Source: Streptomyces polyasparticus
GTDB taxonomy: Bacteria; Actinomycetota; Actinomycetes; Streptomycetales; Streptomycetaceae
Length of the DNA stretch: 64,000 nt
Assembly: GCF_014493765.1 (NCBI RefSeq)
Contig: NZ_JACTVJ010000004.1
Location: forward strand, 496,001-560,000
Direction of reading: 5' to 3'
Shown: in pieces, positions 6,737 through 15,549 of the stretch
Layout: every line of letters starts with the position of its first letter
Numbering within the stretch: the stretch's first letter is position 1
The notes under the pieces: generated by a model
What the model saw: the letters and a program-made list of their open reading frames with translations, nothing else
What the model was told of the DNA's origin: nothing
Databases searched by the model: none
Translations under genes and position numbers: made by a program

Positions 6737-7882
6737 GTGGCAACACTTATCGACCGGGGGGCCGATTACGACAAGGGCAAGCGATGGATGGTCCGCTACC
6801 GGGAAGCCGGTGGCCGGTCCGGAAGGCAGCGCGAGAAGTCGTTCCGTCTCAAGAAGGACGCGATGGACTTCAAGGCCACCGTGGAGCACCGCGTACGAGA
6901 CGGCTCGTACATCGACCCTGACAAGGGCGCGGTGACCGTCAACGCCTATTGGGCCGAGTTCTGCGGACGCCGACAGGTCAAGGACACGACCGCGTACCGG
7001 GACGAGAAGAGCTACATACGGCATCTCAAGCCCTCGATAGGTCACAAGCCGCTCGGCAACGTGGTTGCAGCGGACCTTGAGCGCATCGCGCACACCATGA
7101 CCACGGGTGGACTCACAGCGGCAACGTTCTGGGCCGTCGCGAACTCCCTCAAGGCCATGTTCCGGCAGGCAGTCAAGGACAAGGCCATAGCTCACTCGCC
7201 GTTCGCCTCTGCGGTGCTTCCCAAGCTCCCGCCGAAGATGGTGGACGAGACGGAGCTACCGACGTTCCCGGATATCGACCGCATCGCTCGCGGCATGAAG
7301 CCTCAGAACGCTGTGGGTATCTGGCTCATGGCTGGATGCGGCTTGCGTATCGGTGAGGCCATGGGCGTACGTGAAGGTGACTTCCGTCTTGTGGGCGGTA
7401 CGCGGGTGCTCCGTGTCCGGCGACAGGTCCAGAAGGTCAGGAGCACGGACGGGAAGCTGCGGCCCGCCCTGGTGGCGCTCAAGCATCGGCAAGAGGGCGA
7501 GTGGCGAGACGTGCCCGTGCCCGGCATCGTCTGGGATCACGTCCAGTGGCATGTACGGCGCTTCGGCACCGCTGAGGACGGCAGGCTTCTGCGCACGTCC
7601 ACAGGCGACCTGATGACCCCCGATTGGTACCGCGAGGATTGGTACAAGGCCGTTCCTCGTGTCGGTACCGGGCCGACTCTCGCGAGCACCGCACGTTGGT
7701 CCCCTCACGCACTGCGGCGCTACTTCGCGACGACGTGTCTCCTCAACGGTCTTCCCCTCCTGTCGGTGAGCCGATGGCTTGGACATGGCAGCATCACGGA
7801 AACGGCTGACACGTACGGGCACCTCACTCCCGACGCGGTTGATACCGCCGTCTCGGTGCTGGATCTCGCGATGGTCGCGTAA
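6737..7882 (+). CDS. int: Tyrosine site-specific integrase
   Basis: 381 aa with a GTG start. An N-terminal arm-binding and core-binding (SAM-like) region runs to about residue 180. The catalytic domain follows, with Arg204 (CGLRIGEA), His324 and Arg327 (HALRR), His350 (LGH) and the nucleophile Tyr360 in ADTYGHL. All catalytic residues of the phage/AICE integrase family are present, so it should be active. It catalyses insertion and excision between attP and attB. Its stop is 64 bp before the chromosomal DUF4126 gene, which marks the right boundary of the element. It is probably co-transcribed with the upstream regulator. Confidence 0.93.
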   Translation: MATLIDRGADYDKGKRWMVRYREAGGRSGRQREKSFRLKKDAMDFKATVEHRVRDGSYIDPDKGAVTVNAYWAEFCGRRQVKDTTAYRDEKSYIRHLKPSIGHKPLGNVVAADLERIAHTMTTGGLTAATFWAVANSLKAMFRQAVKDKAIAHSPFASAVLPKLPPKMVDETELPTFPDIDRIARGMKPQNAVGIWLMAGCGLRIGEAMGVREGDFRLVGGTRVLRVRRQVQKVRSTDGKLRPALVALKHRQEGEWRDVPVPGIVWDHVQWHVRRFGTAEDGRLLRTSTGDLMTPDWYREDWYKAVPRVGTGPTLASTARWSPHALRRYFATTCLLNGLPLLSVSRWLGHGSITETADTYGHLTPDAVDTAVSVLDLAMVA

Positions 7883-7884
7883 CC

Positions 7885-7920
7885 CGTGCTGAGATGTGCT
7901 GGAATCAGCACATGAAGAGA
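7885..7920. other. Inverted repeat after int: terminator or att-site candidate
   Basis: ATGTGCTG (7894-7901) and CAGCACAT (7906-7913) form a perfect 8-bp stem around GAAT. A second frame GTGCTGA/TCAGCAC overlaps it. It lies between the integrase stop and the start of a core chromosomal gene, the place expected for attR, and would also serve as a terminator. No tRNA gene end is present, so the target is not an obvious tRNA. Confidence 0.4.
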
Positions 7921-7946
7921 CACCATTTCCGCAGGTCGGAGCCACA

Positions 7947-8561
7947 GTGAGTGTTCTTCCCCTCGTGTTCACCAGCGGCTGGGCCAGCGGCATCAACGCG
8001 TATGCGGTGGTGCTCCTGCTCGGCATCTTCGGCGTGACCGGCGTCAGCGACGAGGTACCTCCCGCACTGGAGCGCACCGATGTGCTCTGCGCGGCGGGCT
8101 TCCTCTTCCTGTGCGACGCGGTCTGCGACAAGATCCCTTACGTCGACTCCCTCTGGGACACGGTGCACACCGTGATCCGGCCCGTGTCCGGCGCCGTGGT
8201 CGGCGCGCTGCTCGCCGGGCAGAGCGGTTCGGTCTCGGACCTCGCGGCCGGTGCGCTCGGCGGTTCGACCGCGCTGGCGAGCCATGCCGTGAAGGCAGGC
8301 ACGCGGATGGCGATCAACACGTCGCCGGAGCCCTTCAGCAACGTGATCATGAGCACCGCCGAGGACCTCGGCGTCGGCGGGCTCGTCACCTTCGCGATGT
8401 TCTATCCGGAGGCGGCGGCGATCATCGCGGCCGTACTGCTGCTCATCGGCCTCGTGCTGCTGCTCTTCCTGGCCCACCGCATCCGCCGCTTCCTGCGCAG
8501 GCGCGCTCAGAAACGCGAGGAGAAGCGCCTGGCTGCCGGAATGGGCGGCCCACCACGCTGA
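7947..8561 (+). CDS. DUF4126 family membrane protein
   Basis: 204 aa from the GTG at 7947, with GGAG 7 nt upstream; the frame is open further upstream but without a signal. Hydrophobic helices lie near residues 5-35, 45-60, 75-110 and 145-175. The family phrases ASGINAYAVVLLLG, DKIPYVDSLWDTVHTVIRPVSGA and NTSPEPFSN identify DUF4126, a widespread actinobacterial membrane protein of unknown role. A basic cytoplasmic tail (RRFLRRRAQKREEKR) ends the protein. This is the first core chromosomal gene beside the mobile element, whose insertion lies just upstream of its start and may have replaced its native promoter. Confidence 0.85.
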   Translation: MSVLPLVFTSGWASGINAYAVVLLLGIFGVTGVSDEVPPALERTDVLCAAGFLFLCDAVCDKIPYVDSLWDTVHTVIRPVSGAVVGALLAGQSGSVSDLAAGALGGSTALASHAVKAGTRMAINTSPEPFSNVIMSTAEDLGVGGLVTFAMFYPEAAAIIAAVLLLIGLVLLLFLAHRIRRFLRRRAQKREEKRLAAGMGGPPR

Positions 8562-8570
8562 ACCCCTTCG

Positions 8571-9000
8571 CGGTGGAGGCCGGAGGGCCGGTGCGACGGA
8601 GGGCGTGCGGGGCGGAGGGCCTGCGGGGCGGAGGGCCTGCGGGGCGGAGGGCCTGCGGGGCGGAGGGCCTGCGGGGCGGAGGGCCTGCGGGGGCTCCGCC
8701 CCCTGCACCCCCGATGCGCGGGGTGGCGGCGGGCAGGGGCGTCGGCCCCGATGCCCTGCCGCCGCGGAGCGGCGGAGCAGCGTCCGGGGCGCAGCCCTCG
8801 GCATTGCTCCGGGGGTACGGGGCGTCAGCCCCACACCCATCCCACCGCCGCGGAGCGGCGGAGCAGCAGGGCGGGGCGCAGCCCTCGCCAAAGGCCCGGG
8901 GGGCGTGGGGGCGTCAGCCCCCGCACCCCACCACCGCGCGGAGCGGCGGAGCAACCGCGGGCGCAGACCCGCAAGGTACCCGCGACGACCCGGCCGGTAC
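8571..9000. repeat. GC-rich repeat field with 5 x 16-bp tandem repeat
   Basis: About 430 bp without a gene. Five exact tandem copies of GCGGGGCGGAGGGCCT occupy 8607-8686. They are followed by repeated modules: CCGCCGCGGAGCGGCGGAGCA at 8759, 8845 and (variant) 8932; GGGGCGTCAGCCCC at about 8819 and 8907; and GGGGCGCAGCCC at about 8787 and 8873. Most are self-complementary and would form hairpins. Such modules are typical of streptomycete intergenic repeats. Open frames through this stretch only translate the repeat. Confidence 0.8.
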
Positions 9001-9009
9001 CCTCCCCGC

Positions 9010-10458
9010 ATGGCACAAATCGTGGTGATCGGCGCAGGTATGGGCGCGATGGCGGCCGCCGCACGGCTCGCCGTCGCGGGCCACCGCGTCACCGTCTTCG
9101 AGCGCGCGGAGACCTACGGCGGATCGGTGGGCACCCTCGAACGCGACGGGTTCCGTTTCGACACAGGACCCGGTCTGCTCCCGCTGCCCGCCGTCTACCG
9201 CGATCTGTTCATCAAGACCGGCAAGCAGCCCCTCGAGGACTGCGTCGACCTCGTCCAGGTCGACCCCGCCGTCCGGCACCTCTTCGCCGACGGCACCGCC
9301 GTCGACGTGCCCAACGCCTCCCGCGCCGGCACCGTCGACGCCATCGAGGCGGCGCTCGGCGGCGGCGCCGGTGAACGCTGGGCCCAGTTCCTGAACCGGG
9401 CCCGCGAGGCCTGGGACCGCGCCCGCCGCCCGCTGCTCGAGGAACCGCTCTGGGAGGACTGGCGGGTGCTCGGCGAGCGGGATCCGTATCCCGCCGTCCG
9501 CAGGAGCGGGCTGCTGCGGAAGCGGCCGCCCACCTTCGGCGAGGCGATGAAGCACGAGCTGGCCGACCCCCGCCTGATCGCCCTCGTGGAGAGCTCCGTG
9601 CTCGCGTACGGGCTCGATCCGCGCACCGTTCCCGCGAGCGCCGCCGTGCTGCCGTACATGGAGCAGGCCTTCGGGACCTGGTACGTCCGCGGCGGCATCC
9701 GCGAGCTCGCCCGCGCCGTGTACGAGCGGTGCGTGCAGCGCCGGGTGGAGTTCGTCTTCGGCGCCGAGGTCGTCCGCATCGTCGAGAAGGACGGACGGGC
9801 GGCGGGCGTCGAGCTGGCCGACGGTTCCGTGCACGAGGCCGAGCACGTCCTCGCGGGCGTCGACCCCCAGCCGCTCGCCGACCGGCCGCTGCACGTTCCG
9901 GGGCAGGACGCCGTGCTCGACACGGCACGGGTCCGCCCCGGCCGCTGCACCGTGCTGCTCGCCCTGCGCGGCGCACGCGAGGACGGGGCGGCGCACCGCA
10001 CCGTCGTCCACGCCCCCGACCGCAAGGCCGAACTCGACGCCCTCGCAGGCGGGTTCGGGCCCGGCGTACGCCCGACGGTGACCGTGCTGCGGCCCGGCGA
10101 CCCGGCCCTTGTCCCCGACGACGGGCACGAGTCGGTGGTCCTGACCTCCGCCGCGCACAAGATCGCCGACACCGAGGACTTCGCCGACCGGATGCTCACC
10201 GCCGCCGAGCGCGCGGTCCCCGGCCTGCGCGACCGCCTCCTGTGGCACGAGATCCGCACGCAGGGCCCGGTCCCCCACCCCGCCCTGGCCGGCGCCGACG
10301 CCCGCTACCTCTACCCGTCGAACACGACCCGCCTGCCCGGCCTGTACCGCGCGGGCGGCTGGGCCCACCCCGGGGGCGGGCTCCCGCACGCCGGCATGTC
10401 CGGCGCCCTCGTCGCGGGCCTGATCGTCGAAGGGCCGGACTTCCGGGGCTCGCAGTGA
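9010..10458 (+). CDS. FAD-dependent phytoene-desaturase-like oxidoreductase
   Basis: 482 aa. The N-terminus IVVIGAGMGAMAAAARLAVAGHRVTVFE is the GxGxxG dinucleotide (FAD) motif of the amine oxidase / phytoene desaturase superfamily, followed by the characteristic FDTGPGLLPLP. A C-terminal YRAGGWAHPGGGLPHAGMSG is the carotenoid-desaturase-type FAD-closing motif. The start at ATG 9010 coincides with the start of the FAD fold; upstream coding would run through the repeat field. Substrate unknown: it stands alone, with no carotenoid genes beside it, so a carotenoid role should not be assumed. A hairpin overlapping the stop (CCGGGGCTC/GAGCCCCGG, 10443-10465) may terminate it. Confidence 0.85.
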   Translation: MAQIVVIGAGMGAMAAAARLAVAGHRVTVFERAETYGGSVGTLERDGFRFDTGPGLLPLPAVYRDLFIKTGKQPLEDCVDLVQVDPAVRHLFADGTAVDVPNASRAGTVDAIEAALGGGAGERWAQFLNRAREAWDRARRPLLEEPLWEDWRVLGERDPYPAVRRSGLLRKRPPTFGEAMKHELADPRLIALVESSVLAYGLDPRTVPASAAVLPYMEQAFGTWYVRGGIRELARAVYERCVQRRVEFVFGAEVVRIVEKDGRAAGVELADGSVHEAEHVLAGVDPQPLADRPLHVPGQDAVLDTARVRPGRCTVLLALRGAREDGAAHRTVVHAPDRKAELDALAGGFGPGVRPTVTVLRPGDPALVPDDGHESVVLTSAAHKIADTEDFADRMLTAAERAVPGLRDRLLWHEIRTQGPVPHPALAGADARYLYPSNTTRLPGLYRAGGWAHPGGGLPHAGMSGALVAGLIVEGPDFRGSQ

Positions 10459-10492
10459 GCCCCGGCCGTCCGGCCCTCGGATGCGTCAACGC

Positions 10493-11434
10493 TCAGTAGC
10501 GGTACTGCTGCTGCTCGTTGTACCCGGTGTCGTACCCCTCCGGGTTGTACGGCGGATACCCCGGCTGCTCGGGCGGCAGGCCCCCGGAGAGCGTCTCGTC
10601 GCCGTTGCGCTGCTGCGGTACCCAGACCCCGCCGGGCGGGGTGCTGTCCCCGTAACCGCCCTGCTGGTACTGGTCGTACTGCCCGCTGTCATAGCCCTGC
10701 TGCCCGCTGCCGTACGTGTCGTACTGGCCGGTGTCGTACGTCCCCGCGCCGCCGATGTACGGGTCCGAGTAGGCCGCATAGCTCTGCTGGCCCTGCTGGT
10801 CGTACCCGTAGTTCTGCTGGTCGTAGCCGTTGTTGTAGGCGTCATAGCCGTACGAGGACGAGTCGGCCGCTGCCGCCGCGGCGGCGGGCTGCTGCGGGTA
10901 GCCCTGGGCCGAGGTGTCGTAGATGCCGTAGCTGCCGGTGTCGTCGGGCAGCGGCTCGGGCGCGTAGACGGAGGCCTGCTGCGGTGCGTAGCCGTCACTG
11001 CTGCCGTACGCCTGGTCACCGCTGCCGTACGCCTGATCGCGGTCGCCGTAGCCCTGGTCGCGGTCGTCGTAGCCGGCGCCCGGGCCGTCCTGGCGGTACT
11101 CCGCCTCGTACTCGAGATCCGAGACCTCGAGCGTCGGGTCGGACTCGGGCACACCCTTGCGACGGCGGCTCTCCCCCGGGTTGCCGCCGATCGCCCAGCC
11201 CGTGGAGAAGCCGCGGCGGAAGGAGAGGGTCACATACGTCTGGCCGATGGCGAACGCTATGGCGCCCGCCCCGATCACGTACACCGAGGGAATCAGCACA
11301 CCGAGCACCACGCCGACGAAGCCGGCGAACGCGAGCAGCCGCCAGCGCAGCCGCGCCTTGTACTGCAGCAGCACCTCGCCGAGCAGCCACAGCGCGACCA
11401 GTCCGAACGCGATGTAGAGGACCGTCCAGCCCAT
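10493..11434 (-). CDS. Membrane protein with Tyr/Gln/Gly-rich disordered tail
   Basis: 313 aa. Residues 1-20 and about 30-75 are hydrophobic (two or three membrane helices), followed by a basic RRGFSTGW and GESRRRKG segment. From about residue 105 to the end the sequence is extremely rich in Tyr, Gln, Gly, Asp and Ser, with repeated short units such as YGYDQQ, QGYGDRDQAYG and YDSGQYDQYQQ. This tail is low-complexity and surely disordered, similar in composition to prion-like regions. Actinomycetes carry related membrane proteins here, but no function is established to my knowledge. Monocistronic, convergent to the oxidoreductase. Confidence 0.75.
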   Translation of the reverse strand: MGWTVLYIAFGLVALWLLGEVLLQYKARLRWRLLAFAGFVGVVLGVLIPSVYVIGAGAIAFAIGQTYVTLSFRRGFSTGWAIGGNPGESRRRKGVPESDPTLEVSDLEYEAEYRQDGPGAGYDDRDQGYGDRDQAYGSGDQAYGSSDGYAPQQASVYAPEPLPDDTGSYGIYDTSAQGYPQQPAAAAAAADSSSYGYDAYNNGYDQQNYGYDQQGQQSYAAYSDPYIGGAGTYDTGQYDTYGSGQQGYDSGQYDQYQQGGYGDSTPPGGVWVPQQRNGDETLSGGLPPEQPGYPPYNPEGYDTGYNEQQQYRY

Positions 11435-11485
11435 GTACGCCCCTCTCCTACGGCCCGCCGCGTGGGGGTGTGCGGCTGTACCGGT

Positions 11486-12406
11486 TCAGGCCTGCGGGTG
11501 GTGCAGGCCCAGATTTTCGTAGATTTCCAAGGCCGCCGTGGAGTTGTTGAGCGTGATGAAGTGCAAACCGGGCACTCCTTCGGCCTTCAACCGCGCACCG
11601 AACTCCGTCGCGAACTCGATGCCAATGGAGCGTACAGCCGCGGCGTCGTCTTTGGATGTGAGGATCCGCTCTTTCAGCCCGGGGTGAATCGCGGCGTTGC
11701 TGAGCTGCGGGAGGCGTTCGAGCATCCGCACGCTCGTGACCGGCATGATCTCGGGGATGATCGGCGTCGAGCACCCGGCGGCCTCCACGCGGTCGCGAAG
11801 CCGCAGGTACTCCTCGGGATGGAAGAACATCTGCGTGATCGCGTAGTCGGCTCCCGCGCGGCATTTGTCCACGAAGTGCCGCACGTCCGTGTCCCAGTCG
11901 GGAGAGCGCGGATGCATGGCGGGAAAGGCCGCGACACCCACGCAGAAATCGCCGGATTCCTTGATGAGCCGGACCAGTTCGGCCGCGTAGGTCAGCCCCT
12001 GGGGGTGCTTGACCCACTCGGCCATCGGGTCGCCGGGCGGGTCGCCGCGGACCGCGAGGATGTTCCTGATCCCGGCGTCGGCGTACTGGCCGATGATGTT
12101 GCGCAGTTCGGCCACCGAGTGGTCCACGGCGGTCAGATGCGCGACCGGCGTGAGCGTGGTGTCGGCGACGATCTGCTGGGTCTCCGTGACGGTGCCGGCG
12201 CGGGTCGAGCCGCCGGCACCGTACGTGACGGAGACGAAGTCGGGGGCGACCGCCTCGACCCGGCGCAGCGAAGTCCACAGATTCCGCTGGCCCTTCTCGG
12301 TCTTGGGCGCGGAGAACTCGAAGGAGTACGTGGTCTTGCCGGTCGCGAGCATGTCGCGCACGGTGCGTGCGCGATCCATCCTGGTGGAAGCGGTACCGAG
12401 GGCCAT
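11486..12406 (-). CDS. metF: 5,10-methylenetetrahydrofolate reductase
   Basis: 306 aa, the usual length of bacterial MetF. It reduces 5,10-methylene-THF to 5-methyl-THF, the methyl donor for methionine synthesis, using FAD and NAD(P)H in the cytoplasm. The family phrases are clear: [12 protein letters not shown] near the N-terminus, [47 protein letters not shown] and [11 protein letters not shown]. The start at 12406 matches the family. It is read with thiE behind a 119 bp gap, so it may have its own promoter. No riboswitch is seen upstream. Confidence 0.95.
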   Translation of the reverse strand: MALGTASTRMDRARTVRDMLATGKTTYSFEFSAPKTEKGQRNLWTSLRRVEAVAPDFVSVTYGAGGSTRAGTVTETQQIVADTTLTPVAHLTAVDHSVAELRNIIGQYADAGIRNILAVRGDPPGDPMAEWVKHPQGLTYAAELVRLIKESGDFCVGVAAFPAMHPRSPDWDTDVRHFVDKCRAGADYAITQMFFHPEEYLRLRDRVEAAGCSTPIIPEIMPVTSVRMLERLPQLSNAAIHPGLKERILTSKDDAAAVRSIGIEFATEFGARLKAEGVPGLHFITLNNSTAALEIYENLGLHHPQA

Positions 12407-12525
12407 ACCCGCAGGTTAGTCACGGCGGCCCCGCACCCCAACTGCGAGTGACGGTTATGCCGGGATTGCCGGTTTTCCGTCCACCCTTCGGACAGTTGTC
12501 GGTCGCTCGGTACGGACCGTGCGGA

Positions 12526-13182
12526 TCATTCCGTACGGAGCCGCTTGGCGAACTCGGCGGCCGCGGCGGCCGGATCGTCGGCCTCGGTGATCGCACGGAC
12601 GACCACGACCCGGTCCGCGCCGGCTTCGAGCACCTCGTCCAGATTGCCCAGGTCGATCCCGCCGATCGCGAACCAGGGCCGCTCCGTGCCGAGTTCGGCG
12701 GTGCGGCGGACCAGGTCGAGGCCGGGGGCGTGACGGCCGGGCTTGGTGGGGGTCGGCCAGCAGGGGCCGGTGCAGAAGTAGTCGGCGCCCGGCTGTACGG
12801 CGGCAGCGGCAGCCTCGGACTCGGCGTGCGTGGAGCGTCCGATGAGCACGTCCTCGCCGAGGATCGCGCGGGCGGCGGGGACCGGCAGATCGCCCTGGCC
12901 GAGGTGGAGGACGTCGGCGCCGACGGCGTGCGCGACGTCGGCGCGGTCGTTCACGGCGAGCAGCTTGCCGTGGCGGCGGCAGGCGTCGGCGAAGACGGCG
13001 AGGTGCTCGAGCTCCTCGGCGGCCTCCATGCCCTTGTCGCGCAGCTGCACGATGTCGACTCCGCTGCCGAGCACCGCGTCGAGGAACTCGGGCAGATCGC
13101 CCTGGCGCCTGCGGGCGTCGGTGCACAGGTAGAGCCGGGCGTCGGCGAGCCGGTCGCGGCGCGTGCCTGCGGTGACAGACAT
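12526..13182 (-). CDS. thiE: Thiamine-phosphate synthase
   Basis: 218 aa TIM-barrel enzyme that joins HMP-pyrophosphate and the thiazole phosphate to thiamine phosphate. Recognisable motifs are [65 protein letters not shown] and [12 protein letters not shown]; the last two correspond to the phosphate-binding loops. It lies on the minus strand, 2.4 kb from the divergent thiOSG operon that makes its thiazole substrate. No TPP riboswitch is visible upstream of thiE itself. Start ATG 13182 is supported by GGGGGGATCCC upstream. Confidence 0.95.
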   Translation of the reverse strand: MSVTAGTRRDRLADARLYLCTDARRRQGDLPEFLDAVLGSGVDIVQLRDKGMEAAEELEHLAVFADACRRHGKLLAVNDRADVAHAVGADVLHLGQGDLPVPAARAILGEDVLIGRSTHAESEAAAAAVQPGADYFCTGPCWPTPTKPGRHAPGLDLVRRTAELGTERPWFAIGGIDLGNLDEVLEAGADRVVVVRAITEADDPAAAAAEFAKRLRTE

Positions 13183-13304
13183 GGGATCCCCCCTGTTTCG
13201 CGGCGCACGGGCCCCGGACCAGGGTGCCTTGCGGCGGCCTCGGTCACGGGGCCCGTATGCCGATTACTGGTTGCTCCGCCGGCACAGCGGCGGGGCGGCG
13301 GCTG

Positions 13305-13685
13305 TCAGACGGCGAGCGCCTGGGCGCGGCGCTTCACCTCCGTGCCGCGATTCTCGCTCAGCGCCTGCGCGGGGGTGCCGGGCAGGGTGTCGTCCGGCGT
13401 GAAGAGCCACTCCAGCATCTCCTCGTCGGAGAAGCCGTCGTCGCGCAGGAGCGTCAGGAGTCCGGGCAGACCCTTGACGATCTTGTAGCCGTCCTCGGCG
13501 TTGCCGTCGATGAACGGCGCCGGCACGTACAGCGCCTTGTTCTCGCCACGGCGCACGGCGATCAGCCGGCCTTCCTTGACATGCTGTCGCACACGCGTCA
13601 CCTCGACGCCGAACATTTCGGCGATTTCGGGGAGGTTCAGCCACGCAGGGACGAGAGCATCGATCTTTGCGTCAATCTCGGTCAC
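13305..13685 (-). CDS. Rv2175c-like winged-helix DNA-binding protein
   Basis: 126 aa. Residues 15-60 form a helix-turn-helix (WLNLPEIAEMFGVEVTRVRQ, then HVKEGRLIAVRRGENKALYVP), followed by the conserved C-terminal block DGFSDEEMLEWLFTPDDTLPGTPAQAL. This is the pattern of the mycobacterial protein Rv2175c, a DNA-binding substrate of kinase PknL that is encoded beside it. Here a PASTA-containing Ser/Thr kinase lies 4.2 kb away. The N-terminal extension that carries the Thr phosphorylated in mycobacteria appears shortened to MTEIDAK. Role inferred: transcription regulation under kinase control. Confidence 0.8.
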   Translation of the reverse strand: MTEIDAKIDALVPAWLNLPEIAEMFGVEVTRVRQHVKEGRLIAVRRGENKALYVPAPFIDGNAEDGYKIVKGLPGLLTLLRDDGFSDEEMLEWLFTPDDTLPGTPAQALSENRGTEVKRRAQALAV

Positions 13686-13766
13686 GGTTATTAGGGTGCC
13701 ACGCCTTGGACGGGTTGGGGGTCGCGTGAGCGCCCGGGCGGGCGTCGCGACCGCTCCCCCGCCCCC

Positions 13767-14996
13767 TCAGGCCCCGGTCATCGCCTTCTTCAGCGGAAGC
13801 GCCGGGTCCGCGGCCAGCTCGGGGTCCAGGGCCGCGCCCATCTCGATCAGCTTGCGGCCCTGGGCCAGGTCGCGGGGGCGGCCCACCGCGAGGACCGCCA
13901 CCAGGACGCCTTCGCGCAGCCAGCACACCGACCAGGCCGGGGTCGTCGGGTCGCCGCGCCACACCAGCCGGTCCGCGGTGCCGTGGTGGCCCGCGTACTG
14001 GACGAAGCGGCCGAACTGCTCCGACCAGAAGTACGGGACCGGGTCGTAGACCGCCGGCTGCGTACCGATCACGTTGGCGGCCACCGCGCGCGGGCCCTGC
14101 AGCGCGTTGTCCCAGTGGTGGACCAGGAGGCGGGCCCCGTAGCGGGCCGAGGGGAAGGAGGCGCAGTCCCCCACCGCGTACACATCCGGGGCCGAGGTGC
14201 GCAGCGCCGCGTCCGCGACGACCGCTCCGTCCCGGCCGAGCTCGATGCCCGAGTCCGCCAGCCAGGCCGTGGCGGGGCGCGCGCCGATGCCGACGACCAC
14301 GGCGCCGGCCGGCACTCGGGTGCCGTCGGACAGGACCACCGCGCCGGGCTCGATGGCCTGTACCCGTGCGCCGGTGCGCAGCACGGCGCCCGACTCCGCG
14401 TACCAGGCCGTCATCGGCGCCGCGACCTCGGCGGGCAGCGCTCCGGCGAGCGGGCGGTCCGCGGCCTCGACCACGGTGACCGCGCAGCCCGCGTCCCGGG
14501 CCGCCGTGGCGAACTCCGCGCCGATCCAGCCCGCGCCCACCACCACGATGTCGTGCTGCTCGGTGAGCACGGGGCGCAGCCGCTGTGCGTCGTCGAGCGT
14601 GCGCAGCAGATGGACGCCGGGGATGCCCTCGGCGCCCGGAAGGCGCAGCGGTTCCGCTCCGGTGGCGAGGACCAGGACGTCGTACGGTACGGGCCCCTGC
14701 GCGGTGTCGAGCTCATGCGCGTCGACGCGCAGGCCCGTGACCTCGCGGCCCAACTGGAGCTCCACGCCGAGCGATTCGAAGTCCACCTCGAAGGCCGAGC
14801 CCTCGGCCTTGCCGAGCAGCACCGCCTTGGACAGCGGTGGCCGGTCGTACGGCTGGTGCGGTTCGGCGCCGATCAGGGTGACCGGTCCCTCGAAGCCCTG
14901 TTCGCGCAGGGCCACCGCCGTCTGCACACCGGCCATGCCGGCCCCGACGATCACCACGCGACGCTGCCCCACAGGTACCTCCCGCTGCTCGCTCAT
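13767..14996 (-). CDS. NAD(P)/FAD-dependent ferredoxin or rubredoxin reductase-like protein
   Basis: 409 aa from the ATG at 14996; an in-frame extension to 15044 is unlikely. The N-terminal VVIVGAGMAGVQTAVALREQGF is the FAD-binding GxGxxG motif. A second Rossmann motif (VVVGAGWIGAEFATAARD, about residue 145) binds NAD(P)H, and VYAVGDCASFPSARYGA is the FAD-closing motif. This is the class I ferredoxin/rubredoxin/putidaredoxin reductase layout, with a C-terminal reductase domain. The electron acceptor is unknown, as no ferredoxin or P450 gene is adjacent. Located between the Rv2175c-like gene and a small unknown, all on the minus strand. Confidence 0.87.
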   Translation of the reverse strand: MSEQREVPVGQRRVVIVGAGMAGVQTAVALREQGFEGPVTLIGAEPHQPYDRPPLSKAVLLGKAEGSAFEVDFESLGVELQLGREVTGLRVDAHELDTAQGPVPYDVLVLATGAEPLRLPGAEGIPGVHLLRTLDDAQRLRPVLTEQHDIVVVGAGWIGAEFATAARDAGCAVTVVEAADRPLAGALPAEVAAPMTAWYAESGAVLRTGARVQAIEPGAVVLSDGTRVPAGAVVVGIGARPATAWLADSGIELGRDGAVVADAALRTSAPDVYAVGDCASFPSARYGARLLVHHWDNALQGPRAVAANVIGTQPAVYDPVPYFWSEQFGRFVQYAGHHGTADRLVWRGDPTTPAWSVCWLREGVLVAVLAVGRPRDLAQGRKLIEMGAALDPELAADPALPLKKAMTGA

Positions 14997-15047
14997 CCGG
15001 CCACCATAAACAACTGACGGACCGTCAGGAATGGCGGACCGCACAGG

Positions 15048-15392
15048 TCAGGACGTGACCTGTTCCACAACACTCGTGCCCTTGCCGGGCCGCGACTCCC
15101 ACTCCCAGGTCTCCAGAAGCCTGATCCGCCCGTCCGGGAGCTCCACGACCTCCGAGACGCAGTGCCCGGACGCCGTCTCGCCGTCCGTCTTCAACTGCAC
15201 GTAACGGAAGTCGAGAACGTCCCCTGCGCGCGTCCCGACGAGCTCGCCCCGTACGACATCCCCGCCCGCGTACGAGGCCCGGATCACGCCGTCCTGCTCG
15301 TGATACGTGAAGCGGGTGCGGGTCCCCACCTGACCTGGTGCTTGGTCCTCGACCGGGGCCATCACGAGTCCGTCGAGCGAGCGGGCAGCCAT
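15048..15392 (-). CDS. Hypothetical protein, 114 aa, beta-rich
   Basis: 114 aa. Alternating strands rich in Val, Arg and Glu (FRYVQLKTDGETASGHCVSEVVELPDGRIRLLETWEWES) suggest a beta-barrel-like fold, as in small lipocalin or AIM24-like domains. Related streptomycete proteins are sometimes labelled N-acetylglutamate synthase, an annotation not supported by anything visible here. It is divergent from the TPP-riboswitch thi operon. Function unknown. Confidence 0.65.
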   Translation of the reverse strand: MAARSLDGLVMAPVEDQAPGQVGTRTRFTYHEQDGVIRASYAGGDVVRGELVGTRAGDVLDFRYVQLKTDGETASGHCVSEVVELPDGRIRLLETWEWESRPGKGTSVVEQVTS

Positions 15393-15446
15393 GGGCCGCT
15401 CCCTTCAAGAGCGTTGATACGTCGGGCTATGGTGGCCAACGTAAAG

Positions 15447-15537
15447 CACTCGCGGGAGCCCGGACGTGCCGGGCTGAGAGGGAGGCGGCGGCCTCCGACC
15501 GTATGAACCTGATCCGGGTCATGCCGGCGAAGGGAGG
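15447..15537 (+). ncRNA. TPP riboswitch (THI element)
   Basis: The conserved TPP aptamer elements are visible in order: GCGGGAGCCCGG, then GGGCTGAGAGGGAG (the CUGAGA pyrimidine-binding loop), then ACCGTATGAACCTGATC and GGGTCATGCCGGCGAAGGGAG (pyrophosphate-binding half). The element ends 12 nt before the thiO ATG and includes the AGGGAGG ribosome binding site, which fits translational control: high TPP would sequester the site and repress thiOSG. Confidence 0.93.
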
Positions 15538-15549
15538 GGCTGGACGCCC

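Noticed and set aside
7880-7946. tRNA gene end as integration target
   Set aside because: No T-arm or acceptor sequence is visible beside the integrase.
8607-8686. Tandem repeat considered as CRISPR
   Set aside because: Units are contiguous 16-mers without spacers and no cas genes are present.
8605-9009. N-terminal extension of the FAD enzyme through the repeat field
   Set aside because: It would translate 16-bp tandem repeats; the FAD-binding motif begins directly after the ATG at 9010.
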